Counted from the first letter of the stretch, positions 31,241 through 42,599 are shown. The stretch: 64,000 nucleotides of DNA from Stratiolaelaps scimitus (GCA_019614645.1 JABWDB010000006.1:1-64000); one strand, 5' to 3'. The notes: a model not told the origin generated them from the letters alone. A program made the numbers and translations.

Positions 31241-32606
31241 TTGAGGAAGAGTGTTCGCGGTTCGCGGTCGTCATGCGTGATCATCCCTGCGTTACGGCGT
31301 AGTCACGTGAAATCTCGTCTATTCAATTCTCGCCTGGTTCGACTGACTACTATCGCTATATGTCTTTTGACGACAGCCGTCATGGTACCTTTACCGACGA
31401 TATTGCCACTATTTATGGACGGCACCCGCAGCAGCAACAGAAATGACAGAAATGTCGGTGGAACCGACGTGGTCCGCGCACAGAGTGGATGAGCTATTGG
31501 TTGGCGTCCGTGCCATTGCTTGTTGGCGCCCACGGCTCCGACGACACTACGCTATTACCACTGCGATCCCTGAAGTGATTCTCGTTACATGTTATTGTTA
31601 TGATGATTTGCCTGATGTTCTCCCACCTTGTATGCTTGCTTAGTCGTCCATCCACCGCTCGATCGGCCAGCCAACCAGCTATTTGCCTGCTCATCGATCT
31701 GTCTGGTTAGATGGTCGCTGACTCGAACTGGATCGGCGACATCGGGGCACCCGTGATCAAAGACCACAACAACAACAGCAGCAGCAGCAACAATGACAAC
31801 AACGTCGCATCCATAAGCGCCTGCATCGTGCTTGATCGCTAGACACACACTGGTGGGGCAATGATACAGAGGCCAGCGGAATCCGACTCGAGAGAGAGAG
31901 AGTTTTGCTTGCGTCCAAGCAGCGTCTAAGTCGTGTGTTTGTGACGCCGCACGCCGGCAGAGTGACCGACAGGCTCTTTGTCCGCTGTTGCTGTGGATGG
32001 ACGCCGCCTCAGCGACGGATGTTCGCGCGTTCGGGCCAAGAGCCGCAAACATTGCTCGTCGGCTTCGGCCGTCTTCATCATTGTTGCCGTCGTCGATCTC
32101 CTCAAGTGCATCACTGATCATTTACATGAGATAGCTTCACGAGATCGACAATTGGCGGCCTTGAATTATCCCGATTGTTTGGCACTGCTGCGGACCACTA
32201 CCAACGGCACCGTCACCACTACCAGAACGACAGCTACGACGATTAATATTGTGCGAATGGCGATGATTGGTTCTGCGTCTGACAGCAGCTGCTGATGCTG
32301 CTGCTGCTATTGCTACTGGTGGCTGACTTGAAATACCTGTCAAGAGGGGTCTTGTCGCACCTATGCCGCTTGTCTTCAACGGGTAAGCTCGACTTTAAGA
32401 TAACCATATCGATTGACTGTCTCACTGGCTGATTTGTATTTCGCATCTGAGGACAACGGTTAAACATGTGTCCACGTGGATGAGTTCATGCCGATGTGTG
32501 TGGAGGCGTCGTTGATATTCGTTTGATATCCTTTACTACATTATTCGAGGAAAACGAGGAGTGTCTGGGCACCAAGTGCTGCAGGCGCTACCACGAGCGA
32601 CTGCAC
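31241..32606. other. GC-richer, triplet-repeat-rich region upstream of the first Spaetzle-like gene
   Basis: ACA/CAG-type triplet runs at about 31768-31803, a GA run at 31892-31902 and CTG runs near 32290-32310. Several overlapping open frames on both strands appear compositional. The location fits 5' UTR or regulatory DNA of the gene at 32607, but no promoter element could be proved. Confidence 0.4.
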
Positions 32607-32815
32607 ATGTTTCGGCCGTCCGTAGTTCTCGGACTCCTCGCGGCGGGAACGCTTCAAAGTGTCGGGCAACCTGATTCGGAAATGGCCAGCTTTCCCGTTC
32701 CACGCTGTCCTAAAGGTTCGTTTCTTTGTACCCTGGATGATATTGCGTTTACTCCGTCAAAGGCCGTCGCAGCGGAGTCGTTTCTACCGGCGTTTGATCC
32801 TCGGCAACAGGTTCG
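32607..32815 (+). CDS. Spaetzle-like 1 exon 1 (signal peptide, pro-region)
   Basis: ATG at 32607; donor CG|GTGAGT. Encodes the signal peptide and CPKGSFLCTLDDIAF; the second gene has CPGNHTLCSFEEV here. Confidence 0.75.
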
Positions 32816-35206
32816 GTGAGTCTTCCTGTCAGTCGAATCTAATCGGATTTTTACAGCTTTTTTTTGTGCTCTTTTTGTTAACTGTGTAGTGTAGTGTAAC
32901 TGAGCAGTTTTCTCCACCTGTAGTTGGAACACTCGATGGGGATCTCCCAAGGGCTAGCTATACACACATTGTTTATTTACGAATAAAGTGTGAACCAAAA
33001 AATTGATTACTTATTAACTTTTGGGAATCTCGTATAAAAATTATCACACAGTATATTGGTTGTGTGTCAAGGTTAAGGGTATTCTAAAGCACTTCCTGAG
33101 TAACCTTTATATTTATAAATGCATATTTATTCCACAGCATATATATATACATATATATATATAACCTGAAGAAAGTGAGACATAATAACCGTGGATTGAG
33201 CAAATCTATTAGGCTGTCCCCTTCAAACTGTCGCGCCTTTCGAATGGCGCACAATCCGAACTACGCGATACAATGCGTTGATTTTTGGAGTGGGCACGCG
33301 GCAGGAACGTGGCTTCCTTTCGAACACTAAGTGGTTTCGATACGATCAGAAAGATGGACACTGCAGCAGAAAGTTCAAATTCCCCCAAAAATCAACGGGA
33401 AAACATCAAGTTTTTGTTTCTCCAAAAATACCCTCCAGCTGAAATCCATCGACAATTAGTGAACGCGTACGGCAGGTCTGCCTTATGCCTGCGAACGGTG
33501 CAAAGTTGGTGCAAGCGATTTAACAGTGGAGATATGGACACCGATGACCACCGAGGCGGGGACCACAAATCAGGTGCAACAAGGGACGAACGGATTGACA
33601 GAATCAAGGCAGCTTTTGAGCAAACTAGAGCTTGGTCCATGAGGTCTTTGTCGGCTGAAACTGGGATTCCTCGGGTGACATGTCATAAAATTGTCACCAA
33701 TGTACTGAAGGTGAAGAAAATCAATGCAAAATGGGTGCCCCATATACTGAGTGCTGAGCAGATGAAAATGCGTGTGGAGTGTTCGACATCTAATTTGAAG
33801 ACTTATACGCCTCTAACTCATACCAAAATATCTTTATTCTAACTCATTTAGTTCAAAAGTTATTGGCATTTAAAGAGGCGACAGTTTGAAGGGGACAGCC
33901 TAATATTTAATAGATTTGAATAATATCGTTCATTGGGCGTCGGCGACCTCTTTACAATACTGAGTAAGGGTTCCTCATGCCTGCTTGAAGAAGACCCATT
34001 ATAATGGTCACAATCGTATGCGTGAAAAATGTACAGGAAAGCTATACGAAGGGCGGCAACCACGTTGGACACCGCGTTAGCAGCCACTGGCCTCGTGGAG
34101 GGATCTCTACTTGGCAGCATTCAAATGTCGCAAAAAACAACAACAATCGCTCAACGAATCACCAGGAGATTAAGGGCACACCTTGCGAAATCCCGGCCAA
34201 AGAGATCTAGTAAGTTCGCTGGTTCGCTTGTCCTGAGGTCGAGAATACACAAATTTCCGTTAAACCAGAGCAAGTGGTCCACCATAGGGGTTTTCACACC
34301 TATGAAGGATTGTTGTGACACAGTACAGTCTCGTAATGACCTGTACACGCTGTACTGTTCTTCTGCGATATATGAGCAATGCCACTTAGTAAGTCCTGCA
34401 GCAATTCCCATGAGAGTGCCGACTAGACAGGTCTGTAAATGGTTCGATAATCCAGTGTGACGATACCGCACGAGGGGGTTTTTGCCCAATATACTAATAT
34501 GTCCAATATGGCTTATTGAATAATACTGGTTTCGCGGCATGCTCTTATTTTCAAATTATATTCCTCGTGTCGTTCCCAGTGCAAAGCCTGTGCATGGAAT
34601 CCGTTCAAAAGTTTGTCCCTGAGGTGGGACAAAACAGCGCTGGAGAATGGAAATTTTTAGGTGGGCAGACCTCGATCACGGCCGTCTACTGCCAGTGAGT
34701 AGGACCACTATGATAAGGACATCCTTCCAGGGTTATAGATCATAAATTGTGTTGTGTTTCAGCTAGCCCAATTGTGTGCTCAATTCACAAAGATGCGGAT
34801 TCTTTGTCGTTCCATGGTATATCGGTAAACTTGCATTCATACTGAAGTTCAATTTACATGAGAGTATATCAGTCTAGAGTGCACCAGTTCTCAAACGAGG
34901 CCCAGAATGTTCACAAATATATATATATATATGTACATCGTGATTGACATCTTATTACTTATATCTTATCTCTCTATTTCTCTCTCTCGCTTTCCTGCTG
35001 CTTGATCTATACGTGTACACATTAACTTAATCGTCAACTTTGCTCGCGGTAAAAGGAGTGGCACTTCGCCATGCAGCGATGGCGTCGACAATAGCAGATG
35101 CAGCCAGAGCTTTGCCGAGGTCCCTCTGCCGGTGTACAGTGATGCCCAGTTCCGAATGGACCGGATTAAGGTACCTTGCGGTTGTATCTGCGAGGTAGGT
35201 CAGTGA
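32607..35206 (+). CDS. Spaetzle-like cystine-knot cytokine 1, four exons
   Basis: Predicted secreted pro-cytokine of the Spaetzle family, whose cleaved C-terminal dimer activates Toll receptors. Exons 32607-32815, 34037-34209, 34580-34694 and 35056-35206 join in phase to 216 codons (215 residues). Residues 1-20 (MFRPSVVLGLLAAGTLQSVG) look like a signal peptide. The pro-region has CPKGSFLCTLDDIAF, and RPKR at 123-126 is a furin-type site. The 89-residue mature part has seven cysteines in the family spacing: SLCMESV, GQNSAGEWKFLGG, AVYCQ, SPCSDG, SRCSQSF, IKVPCGCIC. Intron positions and phases equal those of the paralogue at 45314-54046. The last acceptor (AAAAG|GAGT) is weak but gives the matching frame. 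Trunk/PTTH-like knots were considered; the GEW and PCGC.C pattern favours Spaetzle. Confidence 0.8.
33209..33903 (+). mobile_element. Non-autonomous mariner deletion derivative in intron 1
   Basis: 695 bp with inverted repeats TTAGGCTGTCCCCTTCAAAC (33209) and a matching complement at 33903, and TA on both sides. It keeps the transposase N-terminal half (open from about 33285 to 33842), then jumps to the 3' end, losing all three catalytic Asp. It could be moved only in trans. Confidence 0.9.
34037..34209 (+). CDS. Spaetzle-like 1 exon 2 (pro-region, cleavage site)
   Basis: Acceptor TGTACAG, donor A|GTAAGT. Encodes LAATGLVEGSLLGS, matching QATGLVKGSLFYS of the second gene, and ends with RPKRS. 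Confidence 0.75.
34580..34694 (+). CDS. Spaetzle-like 1 exon 3 (knot, first half)
   Basis: Acceptor CGTTCCCAG, donor CA|GTGAGT. Encodes SLCMESVQKFVPEVGQNSAG and EWKFLGGQTSITAVYC. Confidence 0.8.
35056..35206 (+). CDS. Spaetzle-like 1 exon 4 (knot, second half)
   Basis: Encodes SGTSPCSDGVDNSRCSQSF, PLPVYSDAQFRMDRIKVPC and GCICEVGQ, stop TGA at 35204-35206. A minus-strand open frame over it (35027-35245) is a shadow. Confidence 0.75.
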
Positions 35207-36640
35207 ACAACGACTGACGCTGTGTAACGGATCGCCGTCCCGCATGGATCGTGAATTAAAATCATAGTAATAATAAAGTATATCGATTATTTGTCTGTAT
35301 CATTTGAGAACTTCTTGAATAATTCTTCGGTGAACAATCCGAGCCACGTATATCAGTATATACAATACTAATACAGTATTAGCAAAAGGGTGACAGTGAT
35401 TCACGTTGACCGTAAAATGAATTCAGTGTATATGTATATGCGGACGGCGTATGACATATAGTCCTTATACATTGGATACGATGTCGTATTGCAAGCCATA
35501 GTGTACGAGACTGTCATGAAGCTCTTCTCTAACATGGGGCGGATTACCGCGGGGGCGGAGGATCCACGCTTTGAATGAGTGAACGAACGACACATGTATT
35601 GAAAGTTGAAAAGAACAGCGGTACAGCTGAGGTTGATTTCGCACGTGCTCAAATCTCTCCGCCTGAAATACCTTCGCTGAAGGCCTACCTCCCATAGGTC
35701 GGTGCGGACGATTTCAAACATGTTACGCGGGAGTACAGCTTCGTGCTTCGCGCTAATCGGCTACTAGTCAATGAATCTCTCGAAACGGAGACTTTCCAAA
35801 GGACGGAGCGAGTCAGCACCGATATGTTGGTGTTTGGGCGACGACCTCCACCGTTTACATAAATCAACCGCATCATAGTAGTGATCTGCTGTGACAAAAC
35901 TAAGGGTGATATCGGGGAAGGTTGATTAAAGCAAGTGAATGAGGAGCATGAACGAACTGCTGGGTATAGTGAATACTCAATCGCCGATATGTTTTCTTGA
36001 CGTTCTTTTTATTCTATAGTTGTTCTGGGGCGAATTCTCGAGCGCGTATTTGAATATGGGGTCGAAAAGTGAGTACTTTCAAAATATCTTTGCATAACGC
36101 GATAGCGTAGCGTCGAACAATCATCGTCACGAGTTAAATGGCATCCTGACGACAAACTACTCGGCTAAGTGGCGGATCGAAGCCAACTGTGATTAGCAAA
36201 TGAAAATGCATTTCTCAGCAAAATCCAAATGTATTCCTTCGTTTGTTTTTTTACCAGCGACTAATTCTATGAAATGACATTTTTCCGTCGATGTTCACGC
36301 TCTAATAATTCCGAAGATTCACTCCCTGGACTGCCTGCCGCCTTTTGCGTCACAGTCACAATGCTGGCGCTCAGCCTCTATTCAACAGCGTTCCGATGCG
36401 TTCGCTACAAGTTCAAGGATGCGCCCCGCCATCGATACCCAGCATCTCAGTGTGAAGCAGGCGGGCGGAAGTTGTAGCGAAAACAGACCAAAAATCGCGA
36501 TCTCGCCGAACGAAACATCGTTCGGCACAGCAACTTTATCCATCATTCAAATGGAGATCGATTAAGATTCATATTTCGTAGTCAACTTTCCCCGCTGCCT
36601 CACTGTCGCCTGAACGAATGCCGGATTGGTAGCCGCCTGC
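35207..36640. other. Intergenic DNA between convergent genes
   Basis: No gene, repeat family or RNA gene recognised; several minus-strand open frames at 35400-35900 lack any motif. Confidence 0.5.
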
Positions 36641-36647
36641 AGGTGGC

Positions 36648-37706
36648 TCATGCGGACCCGCCACGTCTCGCTTCGGGCATTGTGCAGAATGCCTGCCAGT
36701 CCGCCATCGCCGTCTGAACGGCTAGCTGGAAAAGGATTACGGCTGAGGACCAGCTAGTGACCAGGAACGCTACGCCGTTGCGAATCGTCAGCGTTCGGCA
36801 CAGCATCCCACCGTCATAGCGTACGCCGAGTGAGTCGCCCTGCAACAGTGTGACCTGAATCGTTCGCCAGGGGGTCGTGCTGTCGCTGGCTCTTGGCGTC
36901 AGGCCCTGACGTCGAATTCGCCTGCGCAGCAGTCGCAGATGCCGGTGCATGCGTCCACCGCGCCAGACAACTAGGGCGCACGCGCAGGTTGTCGTCGTGA
37001 ATCTTCCAGCAAGGTAAAGGAAATTTGTCTGCGTACAAGACACCACTGGCAGCTCGCCAATACACTGTGTGCACACAACAATGAAATAGTTGGCATGAAT
37101 AGCGAACAGCGCCGGCCCCAATGAGCTATTGGCAAGGCACATTAGCCTCTCGAATCTGCGACATGTCAATGAGATGTGTTCGCCTTTCCTGAGTATCGCT
37201 TGCAGATGTTCGTCGAACGTGATTAGCACGCCGCTGATGAGAACCTTAATTACTGTACCGATCGAATCGATGCATAGCGCATACACGATATTGATTGCCG
37301 CCGTCACCGGCGTTCCAATTACATGGTTCAACACATTTCCCTCGGTGACGTCGTCAATCACGTCGATAGCCGTCGCGTACAAACCACAAACAGCGAACAC
37401 AATAAATGCGGCACAGTCCGAACGCTGAAAACGAATCCACTTCGAGACAACGTGGAAATTTGTCAGCAGCCACCGATAGAGGTAAGTGTTCGTCAGGCAG
37501 TCAACAAGAAATGAGGTGTTGAAGATGAGATATTGATATCGTGGTCTGCTCACATAGTCCTGGCCAAACGCGAAAAATGTCATCGTGTATATTGTAGCCA
37601 AACTCATCAGCACTGTGACGCACACAAAAGGACTATGTCGTATCTGCCGCGAATCGAAATCGATGCCGATCAGCTTGACGAGCAGCTTAATCACGTTGAA
37701 GGTCAT
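36648..37706 (-). CDS. Gustatory-receptor-like seven-pass membrane protein, single exon
   Basis: 352 residues from ATG at 37706 to a stop before 36648. Hydrophobic segments at about residues 25-46, 57-81, 97-115, 133-163, 196-218, 228-250 and 311-331 give seven passes; a basic loop (HRHLRLLRRRIRRQG, residues 255-269) lies before the last. The final helix has TSWSSAVILFQ (317-327), at the place of the TY.....QF signature of arthropod gustatory receptors, and it follows LLQGDSLGVRYDGGMLCRT in the usual order. Such receptors are ligand-gated cation channels of chemosensory cells with the N-terminus inside. The motif Tyr is Ser-Trp and the Phe is Leu, so the match is divergent. The absence of the C-terminal introns common in the family suggests intron loss or a retrocopy. 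Confidence 0.7.
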   Translation of the reverse strand: MTFNVIKLLVKLIGIDFDSRQIRHSPFVCVTVLMSLATIYTMTFFAFGQDYVSRPRYQYLIFNTSFLVDCLTNTYLYRWLLTNFHVVSKWIRFQRSDCAAFIVFAVCGLYATAIDVIDDVTEGNVLNHVIGTPVTAAINIVYALCIDSIGTVIKVLISGVLITFDEHLQAILRKGEHISLTCRRFERLMCLANSSLGPALFAIHANYFIVVCTQCIGELPVVSCTQTNFLYLAGRFTTTTCACALVVWRGGRMHRHLRLLRRRIRRQGLTPRASDSTTPWRTIQVTLLQGDSLGVRYDGGMLCRTLTIRNGVAFLVTSWSSAVILFQLAVQTAMADWQAFCTMPEARRGGSA

Positions 37707-38940
37707 TTATACAGAAAATGGGCGAAAATCCTTCGTAGCAGTGTACGACACATTTATGGATTGAATAGTGCTCATCAAATGGCACCACCCATGTACCAAT
37801 ATATCATACGCTATCGTAATGCTCCACTGAGCGGCCCCCTGCGCCAGAGCTGTTCATACTTGTTTGTGCGTAATTCAGCGCAGAGATGATCGTGATGATG
37901 AAGGTCCGTAAATGTTATGTTACCAACCAATCAATCGAGGCAGGATGCAAACCAATATATCGCCTTTACGGCAGAGCCTTCAAAGCAAGTCGAATGCGGT
38001 CAACGTTGATTGCGTGATCGTCGGTCGTCATTCTTGTTCATACGACGATAAAGTTTAATTATCGTTTTTATCCTTTTATTAAAAGCACCTCCCTGTTATG
38101 TAGGGGTGTCAAATGTTCGAGCGCCCAGTCCGTGTCGCTTGTAGCTAACTTGCAACGGTCTATCGTACGTAAGCGACAGCGGCAGGTGGCGCTTGTGGTT
38201 TGCATTAGCGATTAGAGCTCGCTTTGTGCGAATGGCTTTTAGCGAGGAACGCGCACCTAACGAAGTGCGTCCATTGAACCTTCAATCAGACATCGCTCGG
38301 AATTCAGCGGCGATGCTATTATTCAGTGATTCAATGCTTCGGGTTCGATGTTTTTTTTTATTCTAAATTCTGTCCAGAACACAGTTGGATAAAGGATACA
38401 GAGATGCGATAGATGCTCAAAATTCTCCACCTCATATTACTGTGGAATATGTGGGCGGCTCTTGAGAAGATTGAAAGTGTTGTAGACTCGACGTTGTGCG
38501 CATGCTTGATATGGATCGCCCGGAAGCCTGTTCGTATTTGAATTGGTTAGAATTTAAGCGGCAACTAAGAAGCGAGGATGTTTTTCTTTGGCTTAGACAT
38601 TCTGCGCGAGTTCGTCCGACTGTCGACGGTATGATCGGCTTCACAGTCGGTTGCATACGCTATCAAATATGATATTTGTTCAGGACGTAAGCTCACTCTC
38701 GTCGTTTGCCATCGATCGGAAGGTCACAGATCCTCCTCACAGAGTGTGGTGTTCAGAGCGCACCCCTGATATGAGCCGTTGGGACAGCCCCTTGGTATTT
38801 TACGCAGGACAAGCGTAGCGTGTCGCGTCCTGTGGGTGTGTGCCCGCTACGCGTGTCCACGAACGAGAACATCACGGCCACAACGAGAACGTACCCGCGA
38901 AACCTTTAGGATCGCTCGGCAAGGTGTGGAAATGTAATAG
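37707..38940. other. Unassigned DNA upstream of the GR-like gene
   Basis: Would hold the GR-like promoter. No clear core elements, exons or repeats seen. Confidence 0.4.
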
Positions 38941-40462
38941 CGGCTGTGGTACATGGACGACGGAACGTTGGCAGGTGATCCGGCGACCGTCGCCTCCGAC
39001 GTTCAGCGAGTACTCGACTACGAGGGGCGCAGCGGCCTCGCCCTCAACCCCACTAAGTGCGAGATCTTCTCTTTGGACGCGCAGCCCGACCTCCAGCGGT
39101 CGCTCCCAGGATGCCGTCTCACTCAGAGGTTGTCCCTCGAGCTCGTCGGCTCCCCTCTCACGGACGAGGCCATCCGGCCGCTATTGGACCGTTGCCTCGA
39201 GAGGACGGCCGTGATGCTCGACCGACTGCCCCTGTTATCGGCTCACCAGGGGCTGTTCCTCCTTCGGTCCTGTTTCTCGGCGGCACGCATGCAGCACTTG
39301 CTTAGGACATGCCCGGCCGGCACTGAGGCTTCAGCCCTTCACGATTATGACGACTTGGTGTTGGACGCGCTGACGACGATCCTGAACCTCCAGCTCCCTC
39401 CGGAGGCGGCGTCGCAGGCTACCCTTCCAGTCCGCTTCGGGGGCCTCGGCATTCTCAGTGTTCGCCGCTTGGCCGACGTTTGCTACGCCGCGTCGCTCAC
39501 GGCGGTTGCCGACATGGTCGCTACAGTCCTCCCCCCCGAGGCGCTCGCCCACTTCTCCGCCTCCCAGGAAGCTGCCCTTGACCAGACGGGCGCCCGCGCT
39601 CGGGTCCCTCCGGACAAACAGAGCAAGCAGCGGGCATGGTCCGATGCCCTGCACCAGGAGCTGCGGGACTCCCTCCTGGCCTCTGCGCCACACGCTGCTG
39701 ACCAAGCTCGCCTCCGGGCTGTCGACAGGCCTGGTGCGGGGGCGTGGCTCCACGCGCTGCCCTCCTCGTCCCTTGGTACTGCTCTAGACGATCGCTCCCT
39801 CCGCTTCTGTGTGGGCCTTCGCCTCGGGGCCCCTGTAGTTGCGGCCCACAGCTGCGAGCGTTGCGGGGACCCCGTCGCAACGAATGGCCATCACGGTCTT
39901 TCGTGCGAACGCAGCGCCGGTCGCCATCCGCGACACACGATGCTTAATGACACGCTCGTGAGGGCCCTCCACTCCGCCGGTATTCCTTGCACAAGGGAGC
40001 CACAGGGCCTCGACACCTCTGACGGCCGCCGCCCTGACGGCCTCACCCTTGTCCCCTTCCATCGAGGGCAGCACCTGGTTTGGGACGGCACTGTGGTTGA
40101 CACTCTAGCACCCTCTTATGTCAACCACTGTGCAACCATCCCCGGTTACGCAGTAGCGCGTGCGGAACGGGCAAAGCTAAGGAAGTACGCCGCTCTCCAA
40201 GCAACCCACCTGTTTTCCCCCCTTGCCTTTGAGACCTTGGGCGGGCACGGCCCTCTCACTGCGAACTTCCTCGAGGGGGTCTACCATAGGCTGATCCGCG
40301 CCACCGGGGACAAGCGCGCTGGCTCTTTCCTCCTGCAGCGGCTGTCCCTCGCCGTGCAGAGAGGCAATGCCATCGCCTTCCTCGGAACATTGTCGTCCTC
40401 ACCCCCCCCCCCATAATCTCTAGAAATCCCGCCCTACTGTATGTTTGAATAAATTTTATATT
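38941..40462 (+). mobile_element. 5'-truncated RT/restriction-like-endonuclease retroelement
   Basis: The left junction is close to 38941, where RT coding begins abruptly at RLWYMDDG with an in-frame TAG just before. The right end has the tail CATAATCTCTAGAAAT...TGTATGTTTGAATAAA, also found in the copies at 21822 and 3350. The 5' truncation and shared 3' tail are typical of target-primed reverse transcription. Confidence 0.85.
38953..40416 (+). CDS. Retroelement pol C-terminal half: RT palm end plus endonuclease
   Basis: Partial polyprotein, open for 487 residues; the ATG is only the Met of the YMDDG catalytic box, not a true start. Order: YMDDGTLAGD (active site), LNPTKCEIFSLD, thumb-like helices, VRFGGLGI, then a zinc-binding CERCG...GHHGLSC (residues 301-318). 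A nuclease core follows: RRPDGLTLVPF (359-369), VWDGTVVDTLAPSY (376-389) and a Lys at about 411. This is the CCHC plus PD-(D/E)XK arrangement of restriction-like endonucleases of some non-LTR retrotransposons. The C-terminal FETLGGHGPLTANFL and RLSLAVQRGNAIAFLGT are family hallmarks I recognise from many invertebrate genomes. High GC marks it off from its surroundings. No damage is visible in the retained part. Confidence 0.85.
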   Translation: MDDGTLAGDPATVASDVQRVLDYEGRSGLALNPTKCEIFSLDAQPDLQRSLPGCRLTQRLSLELVGSPLTDEAIRPLLDRCLERTAVMLDRLPLLSAHQGLFLLRSCFSAARMQHLLRTCPAGTEASALHDYDDLVLDALTTILNLQLPPEAASQATLPVRFGGLGILSVRRLADVCYAASLTAVADMVATVLPPEALAHFSASQEAALDQTGARARVPPDKQSKQRAWSDALHQELRDSLLASAPHAADQARLRAVDRPGAGAWLHALPSSSLGTALDDRSLRFCVGLRLGAPVVAAHSCERCGDPVATNGHHGLSCERSAGRHPRHTMLNDTLVRALHSAGIPCTREPQGLDTSDGRRPDGLTLVPFHRGQHLVWDGTVVDTLAPSYVNHCATIPGYAVARAERAKLRKYAALQATHLFSPLAFETLGGHGPLTANFLEGVYHRLIRATGDKRAGSFLLQRLSLAVQRGNAIAFLGTLSSSPPPP

Positions 40463-42080
40463 TGAGTGACTGGAGCAGAGGTCTGAATTGAACTATCGGG
40501 AATGATCCCAGTCAGAAAAGCTAAACCTGAATGTTGAGGCTATAGGCAAGCCATGATCAATCGGATATCGATTAGCCGAATGGCAATTAACGCCCATGCT
40601 CATATAATATCCCGGAGAACCAACACTTGGGCCACTACAACGTACTTGATTACGCGTTTAGGTTTTGCTTTTTAATCTTTATTATGCTCCTGGTTGTAAT
40701 AATCTATTGACATAACAGCGTATCGACTTCGAGTTGTATTGATTGCTTAAGGAAGGTTTGACTATTATTCTAAATGCCATGTATTGTCAACGAATTTCGT
40801 CTCGAATTAAACAGCAAAATCGTTCATGATGGCACGGCTGTTTGTACGAACAATGGGCTAAAAGACAAGGACAGGCGTTGTGCCGTCTTTCAGCTCAGTT
40901 TAGCTGGATTCACAATAGTAGTTCTTCAACCTGCTATTATACAATGCCATAGGCGAGTAGCAAGGGTCATGTATTTGTGGTGTGAGGTGTCCGTCGTTGA
41001 CACGATTCATGTTGCATACAGTGAATTCAGGTATCCGGTCGGTCTTGGCTCATTGACACACAGCGATTGCTCTCGCGTAACTTTTGAGTAAATGATAAAT
41101 AATTAAATATATAAATAATAATAAATAGTTAAAGAGCTTTGTTGGCTCAATGGCAAACCGCGCGGTGGACCGGACGGATCTATGAAGATCCCTACAGCAA
41201 CGTATGCAGTGCGGGCACGAGCTGCTCGGGTACGACAGTGCTAATAAGCTTGCAAGGGCTTTTTGATGATGGGCCCGCAGTAAACTGGTACGTTGAAGGG
41301 AACATTGTCCTAATGATATGAAAACGTCTGCGAGTCGGACTTAGCAATGTCGCATCGCGGATGTAATGGCACCATTACTACCCAAAGTAATAAATCTACG
41401 ATTGGCCTGGCTATTGAGCATAACTTACACAGCTCGCGGAATAGCTATTATTGTGACCGCACGTCACCAAAGCGATCGCGGCGTTTCGCCCAATGAACAA
41501 AATAATCTCTGGGACAAGTAACGATAATAATAATAATAATAATGGCATTCAAATGAGAGCCAAAACATATTATATTACAAGTTTGCTAATTGTAGAAACT
41601 TCATATGATATTAGTATTATCAAGGGCAACGAACTTGATACAAACACAAGGTATGTTGGTACATTCAATCATTCAACAGACGAATAGCTATCTATCATAT
41701 ATGGGTTATCTTATCCTTGTCCAATAGAAACCCCCCACTACTTGTGACTACGTCGAATGCGATAACAACAAGCCGAATGTGTATATTCACTGAGAGACTC
41801 GCATTAACGTCGTGATGGAATACAATCAGCGTCTGATGTCTACGATAGAAACCCTGTGTGAACACTATACAGTGCCAGGTAAGCCCCGGAGAATACTTAG
41901 ACCACTTACGTACTTACAACCAAGAAGATGGCTCGGTTGTACGCTATACTGTATTGGCGTTCATACTGAGTAGGACATTTCCAACAAAGAAAAAATGGTG
42001 TCGCAATTTGCTATGGCAAATTTTAGCTGAGCAACGAGGCGTTGTGTCTCTCTCACGTATTGAGACGTGTCTATAGTTGA
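40463..42080. other. Unassigned AT-rich DNA
   Basis: Short frames at 40774-41091 and 41139-41321 show no known motif. TTGGCTCAATGGCAAACCG at 41140-41160 resembles a pol III A box, but no good B box follows. Confidence 0.45.
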
Positions 42081-42149
42081 CACCCACCAGTATTGGCTTT
42101 CCAACGGCTGGATAGAAAGCCGCTGTTGTCGTCGCTGGTTGCTCTGCTG

Positions 42150-42590
42150 AGAGATTTTGCCGGAATTCCCGATGAACTCAGCGGTGCGTGCGAGCTCAGT
42201 CGACTCTCACCGCCGCCGTCGATTCCGCCGCCGCCGCCGCCGCCGCTGGCTGGAACATGCTCATCCAAAGTCCCCCATCGAAGTCTACCACCCTCTTCTA
42301 TTGACAGCGCGCATCGCGTTTCCACGCGCAGACCCCGTAGTCCGTGTCTGTTTGTGTCTCTGCCTAGCTATCTAGCGAGCTGGCCGGTTCGGCTACAAAG
42401 CTGTCGAACGCCCGGCGGCGCCGCCGCCGCCGGCTGTTGGTTAACTCTCTCGCTACTGACTGCCTGTCTGCCCGCCCGATTCCGACTAATGGTGTTTTGA
42501 CTGACGTGCGCATCCCGTCCGGAGCGTAAGGTCGTGCGCGTCGCCGTCGCCGTCGCCGCCGCCGCCGCTGCCGCTTGAGTCGGAGAGCCC
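42150..42590. other. GC-rich CCG/GCC repeat block
   Basis: Runs of CCGCCGCCG at 42210-42245, 42415-42432 and 42540-42572. Frames on both strands are proline/arginine-rich and probably not coding. It may be 5' UTR or promoter DNA about 3 kb upstream of the second Spaetzle-like gene. Confidence 0.5.
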
Positions 42591-42599
42591 AGGCGAAAT

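Noticed and set aside
31585..32121. 178-residue minus-strand frame
   Set aside because: It lies in triplet-repeat DNA with open frames on both strands and no recognisable domain; probably compositional.
34755..34790. Alternative acceptor TTTCAG after Spaetzle-like 1 exon 3
   Set aside because: Using it gives an immediate in-frame TAG; the acceptor at 35055 restores the cysteine pattern of the paralogue.
35027..35245. Minus-strand open frame
   Set aside because: It is the shadow of Spaetzle-like 1 exon 4, whose plus-strand frame has the conserved cysteines.
39331..40103. Several overlapping frames on both strands inside the retroelement
   Set aside because: High GC creates long frames; only the 38953-40416 frame carries the RT and endonuclease motifs.
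42093..42500. 135-residue Pro/Ser-rich plus-strand frame
   Set aside because: It arises from CCG repeats, and no splice signals or homology support it.
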